From: Vibrio penaeicida | Lineage (GTDB): Bacteria; Pseudomonadota; Gammaproteobacteria; Enterobacterales; Vibrionaceae | Direction of reading: 5' to 3' | Length of the DNA: 64,000 nt | Assembly: GCF_030689305.1 (NCBI RefSeq) | Contig: NZ_JAUYVM010000011.1 | Location: 154,731-218,730, forward strand | Shown: positions 25,500-33,807 of the stretch, piece by piece | How the letters are laid out: every line of letters begins with the position of its first letter | Numbering within the stretch: position 1 is the stretch's first letter | The notes under the pieces: generated by a model | What the model saw: only the letters and a program-made list of their open reading frames with translations | Told to the model about the DNA's origin: nothing | Database searches by the model: none | Translations under genes and position numbers: made by a program

Positions 25500-25997
25500 C
25501 TAACAGCCATTGCCGCAATATGGGCAATGCCCGCCGGAAGAACGGTTGCAGAAAACAGCGGTCAGTTGGTCAGCCACTGCGAGTTCAACGAGCGTTTGTA
25601 CACTTACCCACTCTCCTGCACTAGGCAACTCTCGGTTATCTTCCTCAGGACTACTATTGGTTTTTGAGGCTCCAGAAGCCCCACCGCCCCCCATTGGACC
25701 ACTGGCTTTTTCCCCAATCAAAACCGTCGGGTTACCAGAAGCTACGGAGCCACCATGTGATGTGCCATCGCCCTGACGGGCTGCTGGTTTACCATTGATA
25801 AATACGCCAGAAGAGCCTGCGGCTATGCTGTCGGGAGGACCAACGCAGACACACATATCTCCTTGTCTCGCTGCTGGCATACCACCAACAAATACGTTAG
25901 GTGATCCAGCGGCAACTGGTCCCCCTACATGTGGAACTTTCCCCGTTACAGCAGGGCAAGTATGAGCCGATCCTACATGTGCAGCTGGTTTTCCCAT
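25500..25997 (-). CDS. PAAR-domain type VI spike tip protein with Cys-rich tail
   Basis: Residues 1-100 form a PAAR domain: 'MGKPAAHVGSAHTCPAVTGK', 'GSPNVFVGGMPAARQGDMC', 'GSSGVFINGKPAARQGDGT' and 'SHGGSVASGNPTVLIG'. Their His and Cys residues hold the zinc at the tip. PAAR proteins cap VgrG and carry effectors. A Gly/Ser-rich linker follows. The C-terminal 40 residues end in 'CNRSSGGHCPYCGNGC', an unusual cluster of cysteines that might bind a second metal or form disulfides. AAGGAA precedes the ATG. No vgrG or hcp gene is in the window, so this is an orphan auxiliary cluster. Confidence 0.9.
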   Translation of the reverse strand: MGKPAAHVGSAHTCPAVTGKVPHVGGPVAAGSPNVFVGGMPAARQGDMCVCVGPPDSIAAGSSGVFINGKPAARQGDGTSHGGSVASGNPTVLIGEKASGPMGGGGASGASKTNSSPEEDNRELPSAGEWVSVQTLVELAVADQLTAVFCNRSSGGHCPYCGNGC

Positions 25998-26346
25998 TAT
26001 TTTTCCTTCGCGCAGCCTACCGGAGAGCCATTAACCTTTTAATGTTAATAGACTCAATATGAAACTAACCACTTATTTAGCGCGCGAAAATAGCATAGAG
26101 GTACAAATCTCTCAATTAGATACACCGTTCCATATGGCAGTAGATTGATTTCTGCCGCATTTTTACACAGAAGGCTATAACTCTTTAATTCGAAAGATCT
26201 TATTGATAGATGTATGATGAAAGAGGATCTGAGTTTAGGAAAAAACTAGAACCCAAATAGCTCATTTTTTCTAATTTATTAACATTCGAGTACCCTAACG
26301 CTGGTTATAATACCTACCTATCTCCCATGTCTTCGGTAACACTTAA
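25998..26346. other. Divergent intergenic region upstream of the PAAR gene
   Basis: This AT-rich stretch of 349 bases must hold the promoters of the type VI unit (minus) and the membrane-protein gene (plus). A small palindrome TTAAC-N8-GTTAA lies at 26031-26048, close to the PAAR start. A TATAAT at 26306-26311 could be the -10 of the plus-strand gene, but no good -35 is visible. No gene is supported. Confidence 0.4.
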
Positions 26347-27231
26347 ATGGAAAACTCTGCTGGCTCGGATCCAAAAAGCCCAATCCCTCTAACTTCATCT
26401 TCTGCGCAACTTTCGTCTTCCAAAAAGATATGGATAACGCTATTGGTTGTTGCTCTCACGGTACTTGGGTTTGTGCGTGTTACAGACGAGAAAGCTCATG
26501 AGATGGTGAACGAAAGTATGTTGGTGGCAGGGGCAAGTTTTGCTACCGCCCGTACGTTAGATGCGGCAATATCGCTTGTTAAAAGTGCTGAAGTTTCCGT
26601 GGGTGTGGCTTCCGTTACGCTGGGTCAGGTACTGAACCCTGTAAGTGATTTAATCGACAAATTTGCTTGGGTAATGACACTTGCTGTCGGCTCTTTGGCT
26701 TTGCAAAAAGTCCTGTTGATCATGATGTCTTCCCAGCTCGCCAACGCACTACTCGCCTTTTGTGCTTTGGGGTTATTGTTGTCCATTTGGTCACCCATAA
26801 TGAAGAGCTACAAGAAACAATGGTTCTCGGTGTTTAAGTTTATGGTGCTGATCCGGTTTGCTGTGGTGATTTCCCTTGGCTTGAACATCATGGTGGACAC
26901 GTTATTTTTGGACCAGCAAATTGAATCCAGAGCCACTTATATCGAAGAAGTCACCACACTTGTTCAACAAGCTTCTGACCCTTCTGCACTAGAAAAACCA
27001 ACGGAAGATACCAGCTTCCTTGGTTCAGTAAAACAAGAATGGGAAAGCCTAACCGGTAAGCTACGCTCTCAAACCGAACGGCTTGACTTGATACAAAACA
27101 GCGTGGAAGATTCCATTATCAGCTTAATGGAGCTTATCGCTCTGTTCTTGTTAAAAACGGTTTTACTGCCGTTAAGTTTTTTAATCGCATTTAAAAACAT
27201 CATTCTGAACAAATCTATTAAGTTCCTCTAA
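26347..27231 (+). CDS. Integral membrane protein of unknown function
   Basis: The 294 residues have a Ser-rich cytosolic start, then membrane helices at 'KIWITLLVVALTVLGFVRV', 'FAWVMTLAVGSLALQKVLLI', 'LANALLAFCALGLLLSIW', 'FMVLIRFAVVISLGLNIMV' and a C-terminal 'LMELIALFLLKTVLLPLSF'. A soluble 80-residue acidic segment stands before the last helix ('WESLTGKLRSQTERLDLIQN', coiled-coil-like). I do not recognise the family. It has its own promoter region and is separated from the biosynthetic operon by 130 AT-rich bases. Confidence 0.7.
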   Translation: MENSAGSDPKSPIPLTSSSAQLSSSKKIWITLLVVALTVLGFVRVTDEKAHEMVNESMLVAGASFATARTLDAAISLVKSAEVSVGVASVTLGQVLNPVSDLIDKFAWVMTLAVGSLALQKVLLIMMSSQLANALLAFCALGLLLSIWSPIMKSYKKQWFSVFKFMVLIRFAVVISLGLNIMVDTLFLDQQIESRATYIEEVTTLVQQASDPSALEKPTEDTSFLGSVKQEWESLTGKLRSQTERLDLIQNSVEDSIISLMELIALFLLKTVLLPLSFLIAFKNIILNKSIKFL

Positions 27232-27364
27232 AAAGTGGAATAAATAACAACAAGTTACTGATAACTGTTATCTCTAATGATAATTTAAGTCTTTTAATTA
27301 CTTTTATTTTGAACACTGTTTTATTAGTATTAAAAAATCTACAAACGGATAGTTGGACGACAAA

Positions 27365-28360
27365 ATGGCTTTTAGGATTCTCTCTAGTGATGTGTATCTC
27401 CCCCAATACCCTTGGAGTGGAGATGATTTTGACCTCTACCTTGGATTAGAAAAAGGAACTTGTAGAAGTAAATTCGCTGTCGGTAAACGTTACATTGCCT
27501 CAGGTGAAGAAAGTGCTCTTTTCATGGCAACGAAAGCCGTAAAAGGTTGCTTAGAAGAGGCCGATATTTCGCTTAACGATATTGACCTTCTTATTTATGC
27601 CAGCGGTACCCACCACCAATCACTCCCTTACGATGCCGCCGCGGTACTGTCGCAATTGCAAGCACCCTCTTCCCTAGCCAGTTTCGATGTAAACAGCACG
27701 TGTTTGTCGTTTTTATCTGCACTTGATCTGGCAAATTGCTTATTTAAAGCCAATCGCCACCAGCGAATTTTGATTGTTTCAAGCGAGTTGGGTTCTGGTA
27801 TTACTTTGAATAAATTCAAAAAGCCAAGGCCAGAGGTAGCAACTTTGTTTTCCGATGGCGCGGCGGCTTATTTGTTAGAAGCCAAGCCTGACGCCTATGG
27901 TTTTCACGGAGCGCTGTTTGAAACTCATCATGAAGGTTATCAATGCTGTCAAATTAAAGGTGGCGGCAGTAACGTGAACCCGCATAAAACCCCTTACGAG
28001 GATTACCTAGCTGCTTGCCAGTTTGAAATGGATGGTAAATCTCTGTTTCGCCATATTGTGAATGTCATGCCTAAATTTCTGCAACGCGGCTTGGCTCGGG
28101 CAGAGTTAACCAAAAGCGATATTGCCTTCTTCCTTCCGCATCAAGCCAGCTACCATGGGATGGTAAAACTGCCCAAATTAACGGGATTCGACGCTGAAAA
28201 AATCGTTAATAATTTCCATGAGCTAGGAAACCAAGTGGCCGCGTCACTTCCTATTAACCTTCACCTATTGCGAAACAAACACGCGGGTAGTGATAAAAAG
28301 GTGCTCATGGCTGGATCGGCGGCTGGTTTGTCTCTTGGAATGGGGGTCATCACACTATGA
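27365..28360 (+). CDS. KAS III-like (beta-ketoacyl-ACP synthase III fold) condensing enzyme
   Basis: The 331-residue thiolase-fold protein retains a KAS III-type triad: Cys in 'NSTCLSFLSAL', His in 'PHQAS' and Asn in 'ELGNQVAASL'. It also has the dimer and glycine signatures 'LFSDGAAAYLLE' and 'GSAAGLSLGMGVI'. It is divergent from housekeeping FabH and closer in style to OleA- or secondary-metabolite-type enzymes. The ATG at 27365 is preferred over an upstream TTG because GGA lies at proper spacing. It probably condenses or transfers an acyl chain as the first step of the six-gene pathway. The next gene overlaps its stop by four bases (ATGA). Confidence 0.85.
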   Translation: MAFRILSSDVYLPQYPWSGDDFDLYLGLEKGTCRSKFAVGKRYIASGEESALFMATKAVKGCLEEADISLNDIDLLIYASGTHHQSLPYDAAAVLSQLQAPSSLASFDVNSTCLSFLSALDLANCLFKANRHQRILIVSSELGSGITLNKFKKPRPEVATLFSDGAAAYLLEAKPDAYGFHGALFETHHEGYQCCQIKGGGSNVNPHKTPYEDYLAACQFEMDGKSLFRHIVNVMPKFLQRGLARAELTKSDIAFFLPHQASYHGMVKLPKLTGFDAEKIVNNFHELGNQVAASLPINLHLLRNKHAGSDKKVLMAGSAAGLSLGMGVITL

Positions 28361-29367
28361 AGATTTTAGTCACGGGTGGGACGGGTATGCTTGGAAACGC
28401 CATTATTCGTTTGTACCACAAAAAACACGCCCTACGATTTTTAGGAAGAAACCCGAATATTGCCGCTTCACTCGAAGAGAATTACAACGCGTCGGCTTAC
28501 CTCGGCGATTTGTCGGATAAAGAAATGTTGCGCCAAGCCTGTCATGGCGTCGATGCCATCATTCATTGTGCCGCCCTTTCAAGCCCATGGGGCACCTATG
28601 ATGATTTTTACCAAGCCAACGTTTTGGGCACTCAAAACTTGCTTGATGCGGCTTTAAAAGAAAAGGTAAAAACCTTCATTCATATTTCCACCACCAGCGT
28701 GTATTTTGATGAAAGCGATCGCTGGGCAATAAAAGAATCAGACCCTGTCGCCAATCCGTTTTGCAACGACTACGCCAAAACAAAATATCAAGCCGAGCAA
28801 TTAGTTCAATCAGCGCCTACCGACATGAAAAGTATCATCTTAAGACCACGTGGGATTTTTGGCCCCAACGACCGAGCCATTGTGCCTAGAATCATGAAGG
28901 CAATTCGAGGAAATACACTGCTCATGCCTTCTAGCCGGAACCCTATTTTGGATCTTACTTATGTAGATAACGTCGCTGATGCCGCCATTCTGGCTTGCGA
29001 GCATGCCAAGAATGTTGAATCAGGTTCCATTTTGAATATCAGTAACGACGAACCTAAACCCGTTTTGGATATTCTACATAGCCTATTTCAACAAAGCTCA
29101 AGTCACCAAGGAAGCAATAACAGCATCAACATAAAAGGTCTTCCGTATTCATGGCTTTTACCTATTTTGACCGCCAATGAGTGGATAAGAGCAAAATTAC
29201 CTAATAGACCAGAACCAAAAATAACGCGTTATTCTGCCGGGTTATTCCACTACCACCAAACCTTGGATATTAGCCGAGCGAAAGAATTGCTTGGCTATAA
29301 ACCACACGTATCAATAGAAGAAGGGATTCAGCGTTATGTCATCTGGTCTAAAAATCAAACTGTTTGA
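28357..29367 (+). CDS. NAD(P)-dependent epimerase/dehydratase (extended SDR)
   Basis: The 336 residues start with the nucleotide-binding 'ILVTGGTGMLGNAIIR' and contain 'DAIIHCAALSSPWG', the catalytic Ser/Thr region 'HISTTSVYF' and the YxxxK pair in 'NDYAKTKYQAEQL'. The 'RPRGIFGPNDRAIVPRIM' segment is typical of 3-beta-hydroxysteroid dehydrogenase or OleD-like SDRs. It likely reduces the beta-keto product of the KAS III-like enzyme, or modifies a sugar; the former fits its neighbour better. It is translationally coupled at both ends (ATGA before, 32-base overlap after). Confidence 0.85.
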   Translation: MKILVTGGTGMLGNAIIRLYHKKHALRFLGRNPNIAASLEENYNASAYLGDLSDKEMLRQACHGVDAIIHCAALSSPWGTYDDFYQANVLGTQNLLDAALKEKVKTFIHISTTSVYFDESDRWAIKESDPVANPFCNDYAKTKYQAEQLVQSAPTDMKSIILRPRGIFGPNDRAIVPRIMKAIRGNTLLMPSSRNPILDLTYVDNVADAAILACEHAKNVESGSILNISNDEPKPVLDILHSLFQQSSSHQGSNNSINIKGLPYSWLLPILTANEWIRAKLPNRPEPKITRYSAGLFHYHQTLDISRAKELLGYKPHVSIEEGIQRYVIWSKNQTV

Positions 29368-30199
29368 AGGTGGGCACTGCGTTCACCCAGGTTTTGTTGT
29401 TAAACCCGGTAGTGGCATTAAACCCAGAGCCTTTCCTGCTGCAGTTGCCGCTATCCATCACCCTACGCACGGCTACATGCTCTTTGATACGGGTTACCAC
29501 GAGGCGTTTTTTGAACGAACTCGCCCATTCCCAGAACGTTTTTACGCGTGGACGACGCCTTGTCATTTTCATCAAGGTGACGGTATTTTGGAGCAACTAA
29601 ACAAGGAAGGCATAAGTAAGACCGACATCAAGCATGTAGTGTTGTCGCATTTTCATGCCGACCACATTGCTGCAATTTGCGAGTTCGCCTCTGCCGATAT
29701 TCATTGCCACCCCGATGGTTTAAACGCGCTGACTCAGTCAAGCCGAGTTGGCGGCGTCCGAAAGGGCTATTTAAAAAAGCTTCTTCCTGATTCGGTAAAA
29801 AATAACATTCGTACCCATTCAAACATCACACAACCAATAGGCAATGTGTTACCAGAAGCAAACGACATTGACCTTCAATGCCAAGATTTATTTGGCGATG
29901 GGTTGTTATTCTTAGTTTATCTTCCTGGGCATGCTGCTGGGCAAGTCGGTTTATTGACAAAACTCTGCAATAACTGGGTTTTCTTGTTGGCAGATGCTTG
30001 CTGGCTTATTGAAAGTTTGTCTGAGAATGTCGATCAACACTGGCTAGCCAATATGCTATGCGACGATGTTGGCGCGTATAAACGAACGCTGAACGAGCTC
30101 CGTAAGTGTTACCAACAACTAAATCACATAGTTGAATTTGTGCCTTCACATTGCTCCGACACCATTGACCGATTAAAAGAAAAGGGGTGGATGTCATGA
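29336..30199 (+). CDS. Metallo-beta-lactamase fold hydrolase
   Basis: This 287-residue protein has the dinuclear metal motif 'SHFHADHIAAI' (HxHxDH), further ligands in 'LPGHAAGQVG', 'LADACW' and 'VPSHCS', and the strand 'MLFDTGYHEAF'. The layout resembles the lactonase or thioesterase-like branch. In this operon it could release the acyl product as a thioesterase or act on a lactone. It overlaps the gene before by 32 bases and the one after by four. Confidence 0.82.
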   Translation: MSSGLKIKLFEGGHCVHPGFVVKPGSGIKPRAFPAAVAAIHHPTHGYMLFDTGYHEAFFERTRPFPERFYAWTTPCHFHQGDGILEQLNKEGISKTDIKHVVLSHFHADHIAAICEFASADIHCHPDGLNALTQSSRVGGVRKGYLKKLLPDSVKNNIRTHSNITQPIGNVLPEANDIDLQCQDLFGDGLLFLVYLPGHAAGQVGLLTKLCNNWVFLLADACWLIESLSENVDQHWLANMLCDDVGAYKRTLNELRKCYQQLNHIVEFVPSHCSDTIDRLKEKGWMS

Positions 30200-31455
30200 T
30201 CACCTTGTTGAATAATTTTATCAAAGCGCGCTATTCACGCTTTCAATCTCGCGAGCAAGTGAATGCGTGGCAACAGCAACAAATTCAGGCGCACTTAGAC
30301 TGGGTATGTGAGCATTCCCCATTATACCGTGGGCTTAAAGGGCTCCCGTTGGAAGCGTTTCCCATTATCAATAAATCCTTCATGATGGAAAATCTTTCAC
30401 GAATTAACACCCGAGGGTTGGATGGTGAGGAATTGATGGAGCGAGCGCTCACTTGCGAATCTACACGCCAATTTAGTGAATCTCGTGTTGGAGATGTGAC
30501 GGTTGGGCTGTCTTCTGGCACTTCAGGACAGCGTGGGCTCTTTCTTGCCGACAGCAAAGAAAGGCAAATGTGGGCGGGCAATATCCTTGGTAAGCTTTTA
30601 CCCAATGTTTGGCAAAAACATCGAGTTGCCTTAGCGCTGCGAGCAAATAGCCCACTTTATACCACCGTTAACCGGGGACCTATCCAGTTCTTTTTTGCGG
30701 ACCTGATGAAGCCCACTCACGAGTGGATGAAAGCATTGGATGATTTCCAGCCCACGTTGCTCATTGGAAGTGCCCAAGCCTTGCAGCTTTGTGCCGAATT
30801 CAGCGGCAGTTTTGGATCTCCTGCAATCTCACCGCAACGCATTATTTCAGGTGCAGAGGTGTTAACCCCAGCTGATAGACATTTCATTCAAGAGAGATTC
30901 AAAGGTGAGCTTCATGAAGTGTATCAGTGCACAGAAGGGTTTCTGGCTTGCACCGATAGCCATGGACAAATGCGCTGGAATCAAGACATTGTTCATATCG
31001 AAAAGCATTGGCTGAACCAAGAAAGAACCCACTATAGCCCTATCATTACCGATTTTAGGCGACGAACTCAGCCTATTATTCGCTACCAACTGGACGATAT
31101 TATTGAAGTAAAAGAAGATGGTGGTGTATTCGAACCGATTGGATCAATAGCTGGGCGGTGCGGCGATAAACTTTTGCTTACTCGAAACCAATTTCCAGCA
31201 CATGTTCTGCCAGATCTTATCTATCGGGCCATCACATTAACCATCGCAGATCGGGTCGACTACCGAATTGTTCAAACCGATCTCAATGAGTTAACAGTCG
31301 AAGCACTGCCTCAATGGCATCACAAAATAAAAGCGGCATTAGTGGAGCTATTTAAATCACTGCAGTTAGATGACGTAACCATTGAATTTGGTCACGCACC
31401 AGAGTGGACCCCTTCCAATAAGCAAAGACGTGTGGTCAACCTATATGCAAAATAA
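30196..31455 (+). CDS. Adenylate-forming enzyme related to F390 synthetase / PaaK
   Basis: The 419 residues include the P-loop-like 'VGLSSGTSGQRGLFLADS', 'QRIISGAEVLTPADRHFI', 'EVYQCTEGFLACTDSHG' and 'FRRRTQPIIRYQLDDIIEV', which match phenylacetate-CoA ligase and coenzyme F390 synthetase-like proteins. It should activate a carboxylate as an acyl-AMP for transfer to a thiol or amine. The ATG at 30196 is favoured over one three codons earlier because it forms an ATGA overlap with the previous stop. The substrate is unknown. Confidence 0.82.
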   Translation: MITLLNNFIKARYSRFQSREQVNAWQQQQIQAHLDWVCEHSPLYRGLKGLPLEAFPIINKSFMMENLSRINTRGLDGEELMERALTCESTRQFSESRVGDVTVGLSSGTSGQRGLFLADSKERQMWAGNILGKLLPNVWQKHRVALALRANSPLYTTVNRGPIQFFFADLMKPTHEWMKALDDFQPTLLIGSAQALQLCAEFSGSFGSPAISPQRIISGAEVLTPADRHFIQERFKGELHEVYQCTEGFLACTDSHGQMRWNQDIVHIEKHWLNQERTHYSPIITDFRRRTQPIIRYQLDDIIEVKEDGGVFEPIGSIAGRCGDKLLLTRNQFPAHVLPDLIYRAITLTIADRVDYRIVQTDLNELTVEALPQWHHKIKAALVELFKSLQLDDVTIEFGHAPEWTPSNKQRRVVNLYAK

Positions 31456-32587
31456 TCCAATGCGTTTTCTTGTTACAGGAGCACGCGCCCCCGTCGCCTT
31501 TGAATGGGCTCAAACATTACTAAAACAAGGACACCAAGTTTACCTTTCGGATTGCACACGATTTCCGCTAGCTCGATACACTAAAGGCGTATCCGGTTAC
31601 ATTAAAACCCCTGCCCCAAAAACCGATTTTAGTGGGTATCGCGCGGCTATTTTGGAAGCCATTGACCACTTTGATATTCAAGTGGTGATCCCAACTTGTG
31701 AAGAAGTGTTTTACTTAGCCAAATTCATCAATGAGCGACCAAATGTGAATGGTTTTATACCTCCGCCCGACTTGCTTTATGCACTGCACAACAAAAAAGA
31801 CGTTTTTGGTTTGCTAGAAAATCTGCCTAGTGTAAAGCTCCCTACAACCCAATTGATCACCGACAAAAAGCAAATCGATATCGATTCTAATTCAATTCTT
31901 AAACCGATTTATTCGCGCTTTGGCACGGACATCATCCGTGACATTAGTATTGAAGCGATCTCTTCGATTGAGGTATCCAAGCAATATCCTTGGATACAGC
32001 AGCAAAAACTGTCGGGATCACCTCTGTGCCTTTACGCTATTTTTGAGCATGGAAAACTCATCGAACATCAATGTTACTTACCCAAATATTGCTTAAATCA
32101 TTCCGCCGCGACCTATTTCGAGCCCACGGAAGACGCCAGAATTTCTCAGTTTATCGAAGCGTTTGGCATTCAGCACAACTACCATGGACAAGCCTCGTTT
32201 GATTTCATGGAACATAACGGTGATATCTATGTGATTGAGTGCAACCCAAGAGCAACCAGCGGTTTACACCTTGTTGGGGATCTTCTTTTGTGGAACAAAG
32301 ACGAATTCATCTCAAAGAGAACATCAGCGTTGAATTCCCCTCAAGTGAGTGCAAAACATTTAGGTGGGGTAATGTTGATTTGTGATGGGTTGAAATCATT
32401 GTTCAACAAAAAAAGCTGGAGTGATTTCCTAAACACCCCCTCAGCCATTCCTGTTTCTCAAGTGCCCATCACTGTATATGGTACAGCACTTGGATTCATG
32501 GAGCTTCTCTACAACGCAAAAAAGCAGGATCTAAGCCTATCAGCAGCGACAACCTTCGACATAGAGTGGAATGGCGAATCTGAATGA
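31445..32587 (+). CDS. ATP-grasp ligase-like protein
   Basis: The protein of about 380 residues opens with a Rossmann-like pre-ATP domain 'RFLVTGARAPVAFEWAQTLL'. It continues with 'YALHNKKDVFGLLENL', 'SILKPIYSRFGTDIIRDIS' (ATP-binding Lys) and the metal site 'DFMEHNGDIYVIECNPRATS', the carbamoyl-phosphate/D-Ala ligase pattern. It would join a carboxylate to an amine or hydroxyl. The ATG at 31445 overlaps the prior gene by 11 bases; an ATG at 31460 is an alternative. The next gene overlaps by ATGA. Confidence 0.82.
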   Translation: MQNNPMRFLVTGARAPVAFEWAQTLLKQGHQVYLSDCTRFPLARYTKGVSGYIKTPAPKTDFSGYRAAILEAIDHFDIQVVIPTCEEVFYLAKFINERPNVNGFIPPPDLLYALHNKKDVFGLLENLPSVKLPTTQLITDKKQIDIDSNSILKPIYSRFGTDIIRDISIEAISSIEVSKQYPWIQQQKLSGSPLCLYAIFEHGKLIEHQCYLPKYCLNHSAATYFEPTEDARISQFIEAFGIQHNYHGQASFDFMEHNGDIYVIECNPRATSGLHLVGDLLLWNKDEFISKRTSALNSPQVSAKHLGGVMLICDGLKSLFNKKSWSDFLNTPSAIPVSQVPITVYGTALGFMELLYNAKKQDLSLSAATTFDIEWNGESE

Positions 32588-33657
32588 ATAGCTCAAATGA
32601 CTGGCATAGAAAGTTTTCAAACCTGCTCCCCAATGAAGCGCCAATAGACAAGTGTTGGGCTAAATTCGCATGTTTAGAAATAGACGGCGTCGTCATTCCG
32701 AGTACAGTTAGCCAACCTATCGCGAATAACTGCTATGCCGTATCCCCTTTATCGCTTATTTCTGGTTATGCGGAAGATGAGCTTCCAAAAGTAAAAAACG
32801 CGTTTGCTCAAATACTATGTCGGTTCATGATCAAAGCCGTGGTTATGCCCTTAAAGCTTGCCAAATTAGATGAAGTTCAAACGCTAAACAACCAGTGCTT
32901 ATCGACCAATATGTACAGTTCATCTTGGCGCACCATATCGCTTCAAAAAATTCGTGATGCTGCGTTAAAGCTTGCGCCGAGACAAGCCCTTTTACTGCGA
33001 TCACTCAATCCATTTCAACATCTCAGTATTATTGAGAATGCAAAGAACGACGGTTGGGTACCAATCGCCACTAGGCAAGTTTATTTGCACTGCGATTGGG
33101 ATAATTTCAAACTTACACCCGACATAAAAAGAGACAAAAAGTTACTTATAGAGGCTGGTTGGGAATTTAGAGCACTTGAATCTAAGCAAGAATGTGAACG
33201 GGCTAAAACCCTTTATGATGCCTTATATTTAGATAAGTACAGCGAGCACAATATCAAATTTACTGCCCAATATCTGTACCGAATGAGTCAAGAAGATCTA
33301 GTTCAGCTACAAGGGCTTTTTTACCAAGGAAGAATGGTTGCAGCGCTTGGGATGGTTATTATTGATGGAGACATGACTTGCCCTATTTTTGGGTACGACA
33401 CATCACTCCCCACTAAATTAGCCTTGTATCGCCGTTTGTCCATTTTCACCATAGAATACGCCAAGTCGCATAACCTTAACTTCAATATGAGTTCTGGCGC
33501 ACCGCGCTTTAAAACACATCGAGGAGCAAAACCAGAAATTGAATACAGCTACGTTTACACCAAGCATCTAACATGGTTTCAACGTGGTATTTGGCGGTTG
33601 CTGTCCGTTTTAACGCAAACTTTCTACAAGCCTTTATTGCAAAAATATCGCTTGTAG
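32584..33657 (+). CDS. GNAT/FemAB-like acyl- or aminoacyl-transferase candidate
   Basis: This 357-residue soluble protein has a C-terminal GNAT-like half: 'LQGLFYQGRMVAALGMVIID', 'KLALYRRLSIFTIEYAKSHN' and 'FNMSSGAPRFKTHRGAKPEI'. The last resembles the FemAB/GNAT end of proteins that place an acyl or aminoacyl group on an amine. The N-terminal half is unassigned. It is the last gene of the six-gene operon and could couple the acyl product to its acceptor. Family assignment is tentative. Confidence 0.6.
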   Translation: MNSSNDWHRKFSNLLPNEAPIDKCWAKFACLEIDGVVIPSTVSQPIANNCYAVSPLSLISGYAEDELPKVKNAFAQILCRFMIKAVVMPLKLAKLDEVQTLNNQCLSTNMYSSSWRTISLQKIRDAALKLAPRQALLLRSLNPFQHLSIIENAKNDGWVPIATRQVYLHCDWDNFKLTPDIKRDKKLLIEAGWEFRALESKQECERAKTLYDALYLDKYSEHNIKFTAQYLYRMSQEDLVQLQGLFYQGRMVAALGMVIIDGDMTCPIFGYDTSLPTKLALYRRLSIFTIEYAKSHNLNFNMSSGAPRFKTHRGAKPEIEYSYVYTKHLTWFQRGIWRLLSVLTQTFYKPLLQKYRL

Positions 33658-33807
33658 CTAGCTAGCGTAACCGGCATTAAAAAGACAACGCCATTTATCC
33701 AACTTGTGAGTCAACCCCCTATTCACTTTTAACCCTTCCGATTTATATTGGTGAATGCACTAAATTCGTCAGTTAACGTGCGCATTGATCTCTTTATAGG
33801 AGTCACC

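Noticed and set aside
28290..28520. 76-codon plus-strand frame across the KAS III/SDR junction
   Set aside because: It overlaps two well-supported genes in another frame and has no recognisable feature.
31382..31444. Earlier start of the ATP-grasp gene
   Set aside because: It would overlap the adenylating-enzyme gene by 74 bases and add residues with no relation to the ATP-grasp fold; the ATG at 31445 is the better choice.
33748..33807. GTG start adding 20 residues to ThiD
   Set aside because: A clear AGGAG site stands just ahead of the ATG at 33808, and known ThiD proteins begin there.
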